This document shows positions 1 to 5,944 of a DNA stretch of 7,790 bases, in pieces. A program made the position numbers and the translations under genes. The notes below the pieces were generated by a model. The model worked only from the letters and a program-made list of their open reading frames with translations, was not told the DNA's origin and made no database searches. How positions within the stretch are numbered: the stretch's first letter is position 1; every line of letters starts with the position of its first letter. Source of the DNA: Methanosarcinaceae archaeon (GTDB lineage Archaea > Halobacteriota > Methanosarcinia > Methanosarcinales > Methanosarcinaceae); contig DQIO01000221.1 in NCBI GenBank assembly GCA_020793555.1, forward strand, positions 1 to 7,790. The letters run 5' to 3'.

Positions 1-364
1 GATTCTCATATCTGAAAATATGACACCGCTTAGAAACCATTTTATATTTCATATTTATGCCGTGGGAACGTGCCGCACGCATGCGGTCGCGCCGTTTTTC
101 TCATGAACTCGATAAACCAACCGCCTGTGCTAAACACAAAGGTGCACCGACAAGATATGTACGATATTTTTAATGCCGTATCAATCACTATCGGAAGCGT
201 ATCCCGCATTCCATCATTGCCAATAAGATATTTACTAACGATTTAGCTTCTTCACGACAGTATATTATGGAAAATGCCGCCTGACGGCGGTCGCATTGGT
301 TTCGATTCGTATAGATTTGAATTTTACACTAAAAATATCAGCTATACAAATACTAAAAATCAAC

Positions 365-498
365 CGCGGAGAGCGCAGAGGGCCGCAGAGGGCCGCAGAG
401 GGCCGCAGAGTTATCCACATTTAGATTCTCTCCGCGACCTGCACGCCTTGTGGGTGTAGCAGGCACTCAACTCCGTAGGAGGTGGGCGTACTCTGCGG
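365..498. repeat. GC-rich element with nested inverted repeats
   Basis: The outer arms are CGCGGAGAG (365-373), a perfect reverse complement of CTCTCCGCG (428-436), and the CCGCAGAG array (371-410), complementary to CTCTGCGG (491-498). Inside sits a long hairpin, 438-447 with 453-463: ten pairs including one G.T, one bulged A and a 5-nt loop. A smaller hairpin CTCC-GTA-GGAG occupies 471-481. The composition is clearly richer in GC than the flanks. It could be a dispersed intergenic repeat, a small non-autonomous mobile element, or a structured transcript end. I see no target-site duplication or encoded protein that would decide. Confidence 0.5.
371..410. repeat. 10-bp tandem repeat, about four copies
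   Basis: Three exact copies of GGCCGCAGAG occupy 381-410, preceded by a variant copy GAGCGCAGAG at 371-380. The reverse complement of the core CCGCAGAG appears downstream as CTCTGCGG at 491-498, so the tandem array forms one arm of a longer inverted arrangement. Purine-rich CCGCAGAGG-type arrays of this kind occur between genes in many genomes and are usually non-coding. No function can be assigned. Confidence 0.85.
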
Positions 499-643
499 TT
501 CGTATATACCCCTATTGCAAGATCGCAGGATATTAAGAGGGTACTTTCATGCTAAATAATGCGCCGTGTAGCAAGTGACACCCTCTCCTTACCCACGAAT
601 TCGATCAAACGACATGGCAGCACGCGCGCGAGAAAATCAGATC

Positions 644-1483
644 CTAAACTGCACCCGCTACAAAAGACAAAAGAGCAAACAGCATCGCGATCTTAAATAA
701 TTTTGACGACTTTGCCGCATTGTTCTTAACAATGATTTCGAACACCGCGACCGCAAAAAGAAGATCTGCTAACACTACTACATACAGGTATGCGGGACTC
801 AACATTGACTGCATATATGGGATCGGGCTTGCAAGCACCGCAAAAAAACCTACCGATGCTGCAACGTATGCAGATTTTTTTACACCGATCATGATAGGGA
901 GAGTGTTTGCCCCATCTTTTTTGTCACCTTCAATGTCCTCGATATCCTTCACGATCTCGCGCGCAAGGGTTGCGAATGTTGCAAGCAGGAAAAGAACCGA
1001 TAAAGCCTTCAAACCTTCTATTCCAAATACTGCACCGCCAAACAAAAAAGTTGAACCTGTAAGATAGCCGACACTGATATTTCCAAACAATACCGTTCGC
1101 TTTAGTGTCCTTGCATAGTAGATCAGAAGCAGGGAGTTAAATAATGCGATCAAGCCACATATTAAGTTGACAAGAAATGCTATTGCAGTACCAACTGCAA
1201 AAAGAATGAATGAAAAATAAAGTGCCTGAGACAAACCAATTTGTCCGGACGGGATTGGGCGCGAGGGTTTGTTCACAGCATCGATATCAACATCAAAATA
1301 ATCATTGATCGAATTTCCCGCACCTGTTATTAAAAACACGGCGAGGAATATCAAAGGAATATCAACGAACGAGATCGTGACTGCAGGATCCAGCATACTG
1401 TATGCGATCAGTACACCGACAACGGCTGCAAATGCACCCATCAGGCAGTTTCCAGACCTTATCAATTGGAAATATGCACGCAT
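644..1483 (-). CDS. Digeranylgeranylglyceryl-phosphate synthase (UbiA family)
   Basis: The 279-residue protein is a polytopic UbiA-superfamily prenyltransferase. By family and archaeal context it should be (S)-2,3-di-O-geranylgeranylglyceryl-phosphate synthase, which adds the second geranylgeranyl chain in archaeal ether-lipid synthesis at the membrane. The first Asp-rich motif is N60-D61-YF-D64-VDI-D68, followed by [10 protein letters not shown] (71-80). The second is D180-IE-D183-IEG-D187 followed by GANTLP, where Mg-diphosphate is bound in this family. About eight or nine hydrophobic helices span roughly 13-30, 42-57, 87-122, 133-152, 158-174, 205-222, 231-250 and 263-279. Length is normal. 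The ATG at 1483 has a GGTGA (1487-1491 on the opposite strand) 3 nt upstream. The gene begins 31 bp after the nadA stop on the same strand, so the two are probably cotranscribed. Other UbiA members (menaquinone or heme pathways) are less likely given the motif pattern. Confidence 0.9.
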   Translation of the reverse strand: MRAYFQLIRSGNCLMGAFAAVVGVLIAYSMLDPAVTISFVDIPLIFLAVFLITGAGNSINDYFDVDIDAVNKPSRPIPSGQIGLSQALYFSFILFAVGTAIAFLVNLICGLIALFNSLLLIYYARTLKRTVLFGNISVGYLTGSTFLFGGAVFGIEGLKALSVLFLLATFATLAREIVKDIEDIEGDKKDGANTLPIMIGVKKSAYVAASVGFFAVLASPIPYMQSMLSPAYLYVVVLADLLFAVAVFEIIVKNNAAKSSKLFKIAMLFALLSFVAGAV

Positions 1484-1514
1484 GAATCACCATTGACAGC
1501 CAAAATATAAAATT

Positions 1515-2435
1515 CTACTTACTTCGTTTGATATTGAGCATTCGGTCAAGTGCACGCTTTGCCTTTATTCGCACATCTCCCGGCACTGTCACAACATGCT
1601 CCATATTCTCAAGTGAATTCAAAACCGCAGCCAGAGTGGTCATTTTCATGTTAGGGCATATCGCATATTCGGATGCGGGATAAAACTTCTTGTCCGGGTT
1701 TTCCAACTCCAATTTATGTAAAAGACCGTTTTCCGTACCAATGATAAACTCATTACAATCGGATCCATTCACATACTTTGTCATACCTGTTGTACTGAAA
1801 ACATAGTCTGCGATCTCCAGAACATCATCACGGCATTCAGGATGTGCTATAAATTCGGCATTTTTGTGCTCCTCTTTCATGAGTAGCACATCGCCTGCAA
1901 GGATCTGGTGGTGAGTCGGACAATATCCCTCCCATGGAATGATCGTTTTGTCAGTGTGTTTTGCAACATAGTTTGCAAGATTCTTGTCAGGAACAAACAG
2001 TATCTCATCGTCGTCAAGTGAATTCACGACCTCCACAGCATTTGCAGATGTACAGCATATATCAGACTCTGCCTTCACTGCAGCAGATGTGTTTACATAA
2101 CATACAACAACTGCATTTGGGTGTTTTTTCTTTGCATTTTTAAGAGATTCTACAGTCACCATCTCAGCCATCGGACAACCGGCATCGATCTCCGGTATCA
2201 AGACCGTTTTGTCAGGGCTGAGTATCGCGGCACTCTCTGCCATAAAATCCACACCGCAAAAAATAATCACATCCGCATTCTGTTCCACAGCCTGCTGGCT
2301 AAGCCCGAGTGAATCTCCAACAAAATCCGCAATGTCCTGAACCTCACTTCGCTGGTAATTGTGAGCAAGGATCACAGCATTGCGTTCTTTTTTCAACGTG
2401 TTAATCTTATCAATAATAGTTTGCATATCCTGCAT
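1515..2435 (-). CDS. nadA: Quinolinate synthase NadA
   Basis: NadA condenses iminoaspartate with dihydroxyacetone phosphate to quinolinate, the second step of de novo NAD synthesis, using an oxygen-sensitive [4Fe-4S] cluster. The 306-residue product has the usual length of the short archaeal/thermophile form. The three expected cluster cysteines are visible: C87 in AGCPMA, C172 in GYCPTHH and C260 in [10 protein letters not shown]. Other family signatures are AHNYQ (24-28), [10 protein letters not shown] (37-46), FCGVDFMAE (59-67), YVNTSA (113-118) and AHPEC (197-201). The ATG at 2435 is preferred because GTGA lies 4 nt upstream; the next in-frame ATG (codon 4) has only AGGA 1 nt away. The substrate comes from NadX, encoded upstream on the same strand, and the product goes to NadC, encoded divergently beyond it. 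A palindrome 17 bp upstream of the start suggests regulation. Confidence 0.97.
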   Translation of the reverse strand: MQDMQTIIDKINTLKKERNAVILAHNYQRSEVQDIADFVGDSLGLSQQAVEQNADVIIFCGVDFMAESAAILSPDKTVLIPEIDAGCPMAEMVTVESLKNAKKKHPNAVVVCYVNTSAAVKAESDICCTSANAVEVVNSLDDDEILFVPDKNLANYVAKHTDKTIIPWEGYCPTHHQILAGDVLLMKEEHKNAEFIAHPECRDDVLEIADYVFSTTGMTKYVNGSDCNEFIIGTENGLLHKLELENPDKKFYPASEYAICPNMKMTTLAAVLNSLENMEHVVTVPGDVRIKAKRALDRMLNIKRSK

Positions 2436-2452
2436 ATAATCACTGTGCCAAT

Positions 2453-2472
2453 AATTGATCGTACGATCAATT
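2453..2472. promoter_or_regulatory. Perfect 20-bp palindrome upstream of nadA, probable operator
   Basis: AATTGATC-GTAC-GATCAATT is identical to its own reverse complement over 20 bases and ends 17 bp before the nadA start. A third half-site, ATTGATCGT, recurs at 2486-2494, in the same orientation as the left arm at 2454-2462. A palindrome with an extra half-site is what a dimeric DNA-binding regulator would use, placed where a repressor could block nadA (and the cotranscribed prenyltransferase gene). I do not recognise the motif as belonging to a named regulator. An RNA hairpin in the 5' leader is the alternative. Confidence 0.6.
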
Positions 2473-2577
2473 GTCCATAAGTCTGATTGATCGTTCTACT
2501 TGACTGTACTAAATTTGCATTACAATAAGCACAATCGCATAAAACGTTTTCTTATTCAAATACCTTTTGTGATAGTA

Positions 2578-2586
2578 TATATTTAT
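2578..2586 (-). promoter_or_regulatory. Possible TATA box for nadA
   Basis: Read on the minus strand the sequence is ATAAATATA, an archaeal TATA-like element. Initiation some 25 nt downstream would give a leader of roughly 120 nt containing the 20-bp palindrome. Weaker alternatives lie closer to the gene, near 2537-2545 (TTTTATGCG on the minus strand) and near 2508-2517. Those would put the transcription start near the ATTGATCGT half-sites. The sequence alone does not choose between them. Confidence 0.3.
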
Positions 2587-2635
2587 AGAATTATATATTT
2601 CGAGTTAATTCGACCGACAGGAAGGATTTTCTCGT
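2586..2635 (+). repeat. Hairpin-forming repeat, copy 1
   Basis: This is the first of two direct copies with 61-bp spacing. The shared parts are TAGAA-nn-ATATA followed by CGAGTTAATTCGACCGA and ATTTTCTCGT. The core 2601-2634 folds, read on the plus strand, as CGAG/CTCG, a tt/tt internal loop, AATTC/GGATT (one G.U pair), a ga/aa internal loop, CC/GG and a GACA loop. Strand choice rests on that pair: it is G.U on the plus strand but C.A on the minus. The repeat sits between nadX and nadA. Confidence 0.7.
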
Positions 2636-2646
2636 AGTACATGTTT

Positions 2647-2695
2647 TAGAAACATATAGTGCGAGTTAATTCGACCGAAGGGAGAATTTTCTCGT
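2647..2695 (+). repeat. Hairpin-forming repeat, copy 2
   Basis: This second copy has a core at 2662-2694: CGAG/CTCG, tt/tt, AATTC/GAATT (fully paired), ga/ga, CC/GG and a GAA loop. It differs from copy 1 mainly inside the loops, so the fold is kept while unpaired bases drift. It ends 19 bp downstream of the nadX stop codon as that gene is read, so it could lie in the nadX 3' region or the nadA leader, or act as DNA. No poly-T tract typical of a terminator follows directly. Confidence 0.7.
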
Positions 2696-2713
2696 TCTTA
2701 GGATCATATCAAG

Positions 2714-3529
2714 TCAGGTACCGATCTGGACAGGACTCGCTATTTTCTTAATTGTCGCAATCGCGGACAGTGCTGCAAGGTAACTGGTTTTTGGATTCGT
2801 GGGTGACGGAACATTCTCAACCTTTGTGCTGAACTTGCCAAACTTCCCTTCCACTGAGATCTCATGCATGTTCTTGGACAATGATGGATCTGCCACAACT
2901 CGAACCTTTGTTCTTTCAAATCCAATTCCTGCAATGCTCAATGATGCTGCAACATTCACATTTGCAGGGAATGCCTTGACGGCTTCATTTGCAGTTCCGT
3001 CAAAAATGACAGTTCTGCTTGTTATCTTATCAAGGTCAATATTATTCCGGACAATATATGGAGCGCCTGCAAGACCATGCGGTGGTTTTTGTGTGGTTAG
3101 TGTGACCGAATATACATCTGCCGACATGGCAGATTTCAATCCATCAAGACCAACGATTGCACCGGATGGAAGATATACCTTACAGCCTTTTTCTTTTGCA
3201 AGACCAAATATCGTATCGCGGAGTTTTTCATCGGCAAATGCGCCAATACTCATTATCATCACATCACATCCGGCACTTAACGAAGTTGAAGCAACTTCAG
3301 GGACCGCCGCCTGTGATGCAGCCTCAACAATGAGGTCAACATGTTGTGCCATTTCTGCAATGTCAAGTATCTGCGGGTCTGTGTTCTTCAACCCTTTTAT
3401 CACGGCTGCTGTGTGTTCATCAGTCCTATCGTAGATTGCATACAGTTCAACACCCATGGTACCTTCATCAATCGCCTTGCAAATCTCAGCACCGATCGCC
3501 CCACATCCGACAACTCCTATCTTAAACAT
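2714..3529 (-). CDS. nadX: L-aspartate dehydrogenase NadX
   Basis: NadX oxidises L-aspartate to iminoaspartate with NAD(P), replacing the FAD-dependent oxidase NadB and avoiding hydrogen peroxide, which suits an anaerobe. The 271-residue protein starts with a Rossmann fold: MFKIGVVGCGAIG, with G8-C-G10-AI-G13 as the dinucleotide loop. The C-terminal half is the DUF108-type catalytic domain, with PSGAIVGLDGL (121-131), FPANVNVAASLSIAG (187-201) and DP...NMHEISVEG (214-228). H222 is the likely counterpart of the catalytic His of characterised aspartate dehydrogenases. The frame stays open to an ATG at 3592, but those 21 extra residues do not resemble the family, so the ATG just before the Rossmann strand is chosen. 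Its ribosome binding site is poor. It lies divergent to nadC. Confidence 0.94.
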   Translation of the reverse strand: MFKIGVVGCGAIGAEICKAIDEGTMGVELYAIYDRTDEHTAAVIKGLKNTDPQILDIAEMAQHVDLIVEAASQAAVPEVASTSLSAGCDVMIMSIGAFADEKLRDTIFGLAKEKGCKVYLPSGAIVGLDGLKSAMSADVYSVTLTTQKPPHGLAGAPYIVRNNIDLDKITSRTVIFDGTANEAVKAFPANVNVAASLSIAGIGFERTKVRVVADPSLSKNMHEISVEGKFGKFSTKVENVPSPTNPKTSYLAALSAIATIKKIASPVQIGT

Positions 3530-3633
3530 GTTAATTTCGCTCTTATTAGTGTAATAAAAAATGTAGTGACAAATTGATAACGGTTCCATCATTTAATGGC
3601 AAATTTGTTAATATTTCAATACCATTTAAAAGC

Positions 3634-3641
3634 ATATAAAT
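3634..3641. promoter_or_regulatory. Shared TATA-like box of the divergent nadX/nadC region
   Basis: ATATAAAT reads as a good archaeal TATA box on the plus strand and as ATTTATAT on the minus strand. On the plus strand it would place the nadC transcript start near 3661-3665, giving a very short leader that just includes the GGTGA at 3665-3669. On the minus strand it would start near 3608, about 80 nt upstream of the nadX ATG chosen here. A second A/T-rich element, ATTTAAAAG at 3624-3632, could serve as an alternative. This is inferred from position and sequence only. Confidence 0.5.
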
Positions 3642-3673
3642 CTCTTGAGACATAAAATAGATGTGGTGAATGA

Positions 3674-4507
3674 ATGCTTATTCGTGAAATTGAACAATTC
3701 ATTGATGAAGATCTTGGATACAATGACATCTCATGCACTGTCGTGCCAGATGAGACTACAGATGCAACCATCTTCACAAAAGAGAACTGCACGCTTGCAG
3801 GACTTGATGTGGCAGAAGCATTTTTTAATTATTTCAAAATAAATGCAAAAACGGCATACTTTAACGGTGATGATGTGCATGCAGGTGACGTGATATTCAC
3901 TCTTAGTGGCAGTACGGTGTCAATTCTCCGCGCAGAGCGACTTGTACTGAACTTTCTCGGACATCTTATAGGTATAGCAACATTGACCCGCAGTTGTGTC
4001 AATAAAGTTGAGCCGTTGTCACAAGTACGTATTGCATGTACAAGAAAAACTACGCCCGGCATTCGCAAGTTTGAAAAAATGGCTGTTGTGGCAGGCGGCG
4101 GCGATGCACATAGGTTCAATCTTTCTGATTCCATTATGTTGAAAGACAATCACATAAAAATGATGGGGATTGAAGCAGCAATTGAATCCGCTAAAAAAAT
4201 GGCAAGTTTTACACAAAAGATTGAAGTAGAAGTGGAATCCACAGACGATGCGATCCTTGCTGCAAGTATGGGTGTTGATATTATCATGCTGGACAATATG
4301 GAACCGGGTGAAGTGATTCGCACTGTGGAGACGTTAAAGCGCAAAGGACTTCGTGACTCCGTCATCATCGAAGCATCAGGTGGAATTACTTCGGATAATG
4401 TTGTCGAGTTTGCAAAAACAGGTGTCGATGTCATCTCCATGGGTTCGCTTATCCATAAAGCCAATTGGATAGATGTAAGTCTTGAGTTTTCGATGTCAGA
4501 CGATTGA
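3674..4507 (+). CDS. nadC: Nicotinate-nucleotide pyrophosphorylase NadC
   Basis: NadC (quinolinate phosphoribosyltransferase) converts quinolinate and PRPP to nicotinate mononucleotide, CO2 and diphosphate. The 277 residues match the family length. The N-terminal alpha/beta part carries ED-LGYNDISC (12-21). The barrel follows, with R86-AER-LVLNFLGHLIGIAT (to 103), TRKTTPGIRKFEK (123-135), GGGDAHRFNLSDSIMLKDNH (141-160), IEVEVES (183-189), IIMLDN (203-208) and EASGGI (233-238). These include the basic residues R124, K125, H146, R147 and K157 that bind quinolinate and phosphate in this family, and acidic E186 and D207. The ATG at 3674 has GGTGA (3665-3669) 4 nt upstream. The gene is divergent from nadX and completes the pathway with nadX and nadA. 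Nothing looks broken. Confidence 0.97.
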   Translation: MLIREIEQFIDEDLGYNDISCTVVPDETTDATIFTKENCTLAGLDVAEAFFNYFKINAKTAYFNGDDVHAGDVIFTLSGSTVSILRAERLVLNFLGHLIGIATLTRSCVNKVEPLSQVRIACTRKTTPGIRKFEKMAVVAGGGDAHRFNLSDSIMLKDNHIKMMGIEAAIESAKKMASFTQKIEVEVESTDDAILAASMGVDIIMLDNMEPGEVIRTVETLKRKGLRDSVIIEASGGITSDNVVEFAKTGVDVISMGSLIHKANWIDVSLEFSMSDD

Positions 4508-4523
4508 GGCGATAGTCATAAAG

Positions 4524-4531
4524 TTTATATT
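4524..4531 (+). promoter_or_regulatory. Probable TATA box for the S-layer-like/GTPase gene pair
   Basis: TTTATATT in an AT-rich gap lies 93 bp before the start codon at 4617. Initiation about 25 nt on would give a leader of roughly 65 nt. That leader would begin within or near the AT-only inverted repeat TATAATA-TACAA-TATTATA (4544-4562). The downstream GTPase gene follows after only 56 bp, so this promoter may drive both. Confidence 0.4.
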
Positions 4532-4616
4532 CAAACCTGTGTATTATAATATACAATATTATATGAAAAAAATGTAACAATATAGCAACATGTGCTTATT
4601 GAATTATTGAGGGAAA

Positions 4617-5885
4617 ATGGTCAAGTTAAGCAGAACTTTTTTACTTGTTTTATGTTCAATTGTACTTCTGACAATGCTGTCAGGAAGTGCATCTGCAAGT
4701 GTTGAATATTTCGAAGAAGAGATCAAAATAGGTGATGGATATCAGATTAACAATTATGTAATTGATGTTACGGATGTCTTTATTACAGATAAACTCGCGA
4801 TCTTTAAAGTCTATGAAAATGGTGATAATGAACCAATACATGATGAGATGATTGGCATCAACGAGTCTTTCAATTTTGATCTTGAAAATGGTGAAATAGA
4901 ATTGAAATTATTATCTGTCGGCAGTGGTGTGCTTGATAGAGCTAGTGTTCTCATAACAGTCAGAAACGTAGATACATATTTAACGGGGATTGTAAACGGA
5001 GGACATGAATATGCCACCTACTCAGGAACTCCTGTCATAGAATTAACAAAAACAGTTGACGAAGATAACATTATGGTCGATGATATCATTACAGTAACGG
5101 TTACTGCAAAAAATACCGGTGACGACAAAGCTACAAATGTCATATTTTCAGATCCAAAGCAGGAACATTTTATATTGGACAAAAGTATACTTGAGCAGAC
5201 AGGTCCAATGTCAATGGATGTTGGCGCTTCACAAACGGTATTTGTGTATATGTTAAAGGCGACGGAGGCAGGATCATTTATACTCAAGTCAAGTACGGCC
5301 ACATTTTCAAACAGCGCAAATCAGGCGTTTCCACAGGCATCATCGAATACACCTACCATAACAGTAACAGCACCTGAAAGTCTGGAAGTGCAAAAGTATG
5401 CAGTACTGGAACTTTCAACAGACGTTGACAGCATGATTGTTGCAAGGAACGATAAGATTACTGCAACCATCAACATCAAGAATACAGGTGATGCACCTGC
5501 AAGTGCTGTGTGGATCAATATAATCATCCCACAAGGTCTTGAATATGTAGACGGTGACAGTGCAATCGAGATCATTGGCGGTGTGCCAAAAATATACATG
5601 GAATCATTTGGTGTACAAGGAGAAAAGGAATATCCCTACACTGTAAAAGCGAGTGAACTTGGAACATACACCCTGACAACAAAATTAGCGTATGAATACG
5701 ATGACGGGGTAAATGCTGAAGCTCAAAAGGATAGCACTGAATCTGTAACAGAGAATATTTATGTGCAAAAAGGCAAATATGATGAACTGCTTGAGCAGCC
5801 CATATATGTTTATGCTTTGCCAATCATTGCAATTATTGCGATTGGAGCATGGATATTCCACAGACATAAACAATATAAGTTCTAA
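4617..5885 (+). CDS. Secreted S-layer-like protein (COG1361 type), C-terminally anchored
   Basis: The 422-residue protein appears to be exported and held on the outer face of the membrane. A signal peptide is clear: KLSR, then FLLVLCSIVLLTMLSG, with probable cleavage after A27 in ASASV. An N-terminal beta-rich region runs to about 120. Two repeat-like domains follow, each opening with a similar strand pattern: about 139-250 (IELTKTVDEDNIMVDD...VTAKNTGDD) and about 256-385 (LELSTDVDSMIVARND...INIKNTGDA). The shared KNTGD signature is typical of DUF11/CARDB-like Ig folds in archaeal S-layer-related proteins. A single helix at about 397-413 (YVYALPIIAIIAIGAWIF) ends in a short basic tail, RHKQYKF, placing the C-terminus in the cytoplasm. 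The start has GAGGGA at 4609-4614. It may be cotranscribed with the tubulin-like gene. The ligand or partner is unknown. Confidence 0.8.
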   Translation: MVKLSRTFLLVLCSIVLLTMLSGSASASVEYFEEEIKIGDGYQINNYVIDVTDVFITDKLAIFKVYENGDNEPIHDEMIGINESFNFDLENGEIELKLLSVGSGVLDRASVLITVRNVDTYLTGIVNGGHEYATYSGTPVIELTKTVDEDNIMVDDIITVTVTAKNTGDDKATNVIFSDPKQEHFILDKSILEQTGPMSMDVGASQTVFVYMLKATEAGSFILKSSTATFSNSANQAFPQASSNTPTITVTAPESLEVQKYAVLELSTDVDSMIVARNDKITATINIKNTGDAPASAVWINIIIPQGLEYVDGDSAIEIIGGVPKIYMESFGVQGEKEYPYTVKASELGTYTLTTKLAYEYDDGVNAEAQKDSTESVTENIYVQKGKYDELLEQPIYVYALPIIAIIAIGAWIFHRHKQYKF

Positions 5886-5903
5886 TCTCATTACTAAATG
5901 AGA
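5886..5903 (+). other. Hairpin between the S-layer-like gene and the GTPase gene
   Basis: TCTCAT-TACTAA-ATGAGA forms a 6-bp stem with a 6-nt loop and begins immediately after the S-layer-like stop codon. It is not followed by a T-run, so it is not an obvious terminator. It could be an RNA processing or stability site that sets different expression of the two genes. The GGAGG of the next gene lies 28 bp further on. Confidence 0.4.
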
Positions 5904-5930
5904 TAAAATTCACAATTATGCATTAAATCC

Positions 5931-5944
5931 GGAGGAATTATTTG
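5931..5944 (+). promoter_or_regulatory. Strong ribosome binding site with TTG start
   Basis: GGAGG at 5931-5935 lies 6 nt before the TTG at 5942-5944, the best Shine-Dalgarno match in the window. The first in-frame ATG (5957) is 21 nt from it, too far for normal use. Starting there would also remove most of the first beta strand (LNILMVGNG) that leads into the nucleotide-binding loop. TTG is therefore the preferred start. Confidence 0.8.

Larger units (their letters stand above)
1..643. other. Intergenic region without a convincing gene
   Basis: No reading frame here has both a plausible ribosome binding site and a recognisable product. Frames up to about 60 codons exist, but one of them (274-459) simply runs through the tandem repeat at 371-410. 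Positions 57-173 and 103-246 are also open for 38 and 47 codons, with no recognisable motif. The stretch is uneven in base composition: GC-rich patches near 60-120 and 365-500 sit in otherwise AT-rich DNA. It contains several inverted repeats: 277-281 with 286-290 (flanked by aatg/catt), 365-373 with 428-436, 438-447 with 453-463, and 536-542 with 580-586. It lies downstream of the prenyltransferase gene, so part of it may be that transcript's 3' end. I see no tRNA or rRNA. Confidence 0.6.

Noticed and set aside
57..246. Short plus-strand frames that might be transposase or other gene debris
   Set aside because: 38- and 47-codon frames in different registers, without family motifs or start signals, cannot be told apart from chance.
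371..410. CRISPR-like array
   Set aside because: The 10-bp units are contiguous with no spacers, so this is a simple tandem repeat.
274..459. 61-codon plus-strand frame in the left intergenic region
   Set aside because: It runs through the 10-bp tandem repeat, which gives its Arg/Ala/Glu/Gly-rich middle. It has no ribosome binding site or recognisable motif.
536..586. Inverted repeat AGAGGGT/ACCCTCT as a tRNA or small RNA
   Set aside because: The 7-bp arms enclose 37 nt with no tRNA arms and no other support. Such a pair is likely by chance.
2799..3434. 211-codon plus-strand frame opposite nadX
   Set aside because: It lies entirely antisense to a clearly recognised gene and has no domain signature. 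It is a by-product of nadX codon usage.
4544..4562. AT-only inverted repeat as the nadC terminator
   Set aside because: The stem contains only A-T pairs, lies some 37 bp past nadC and overlaps the expected transcript start of the next gene. Low-complexity promoter DNA explains it as well.
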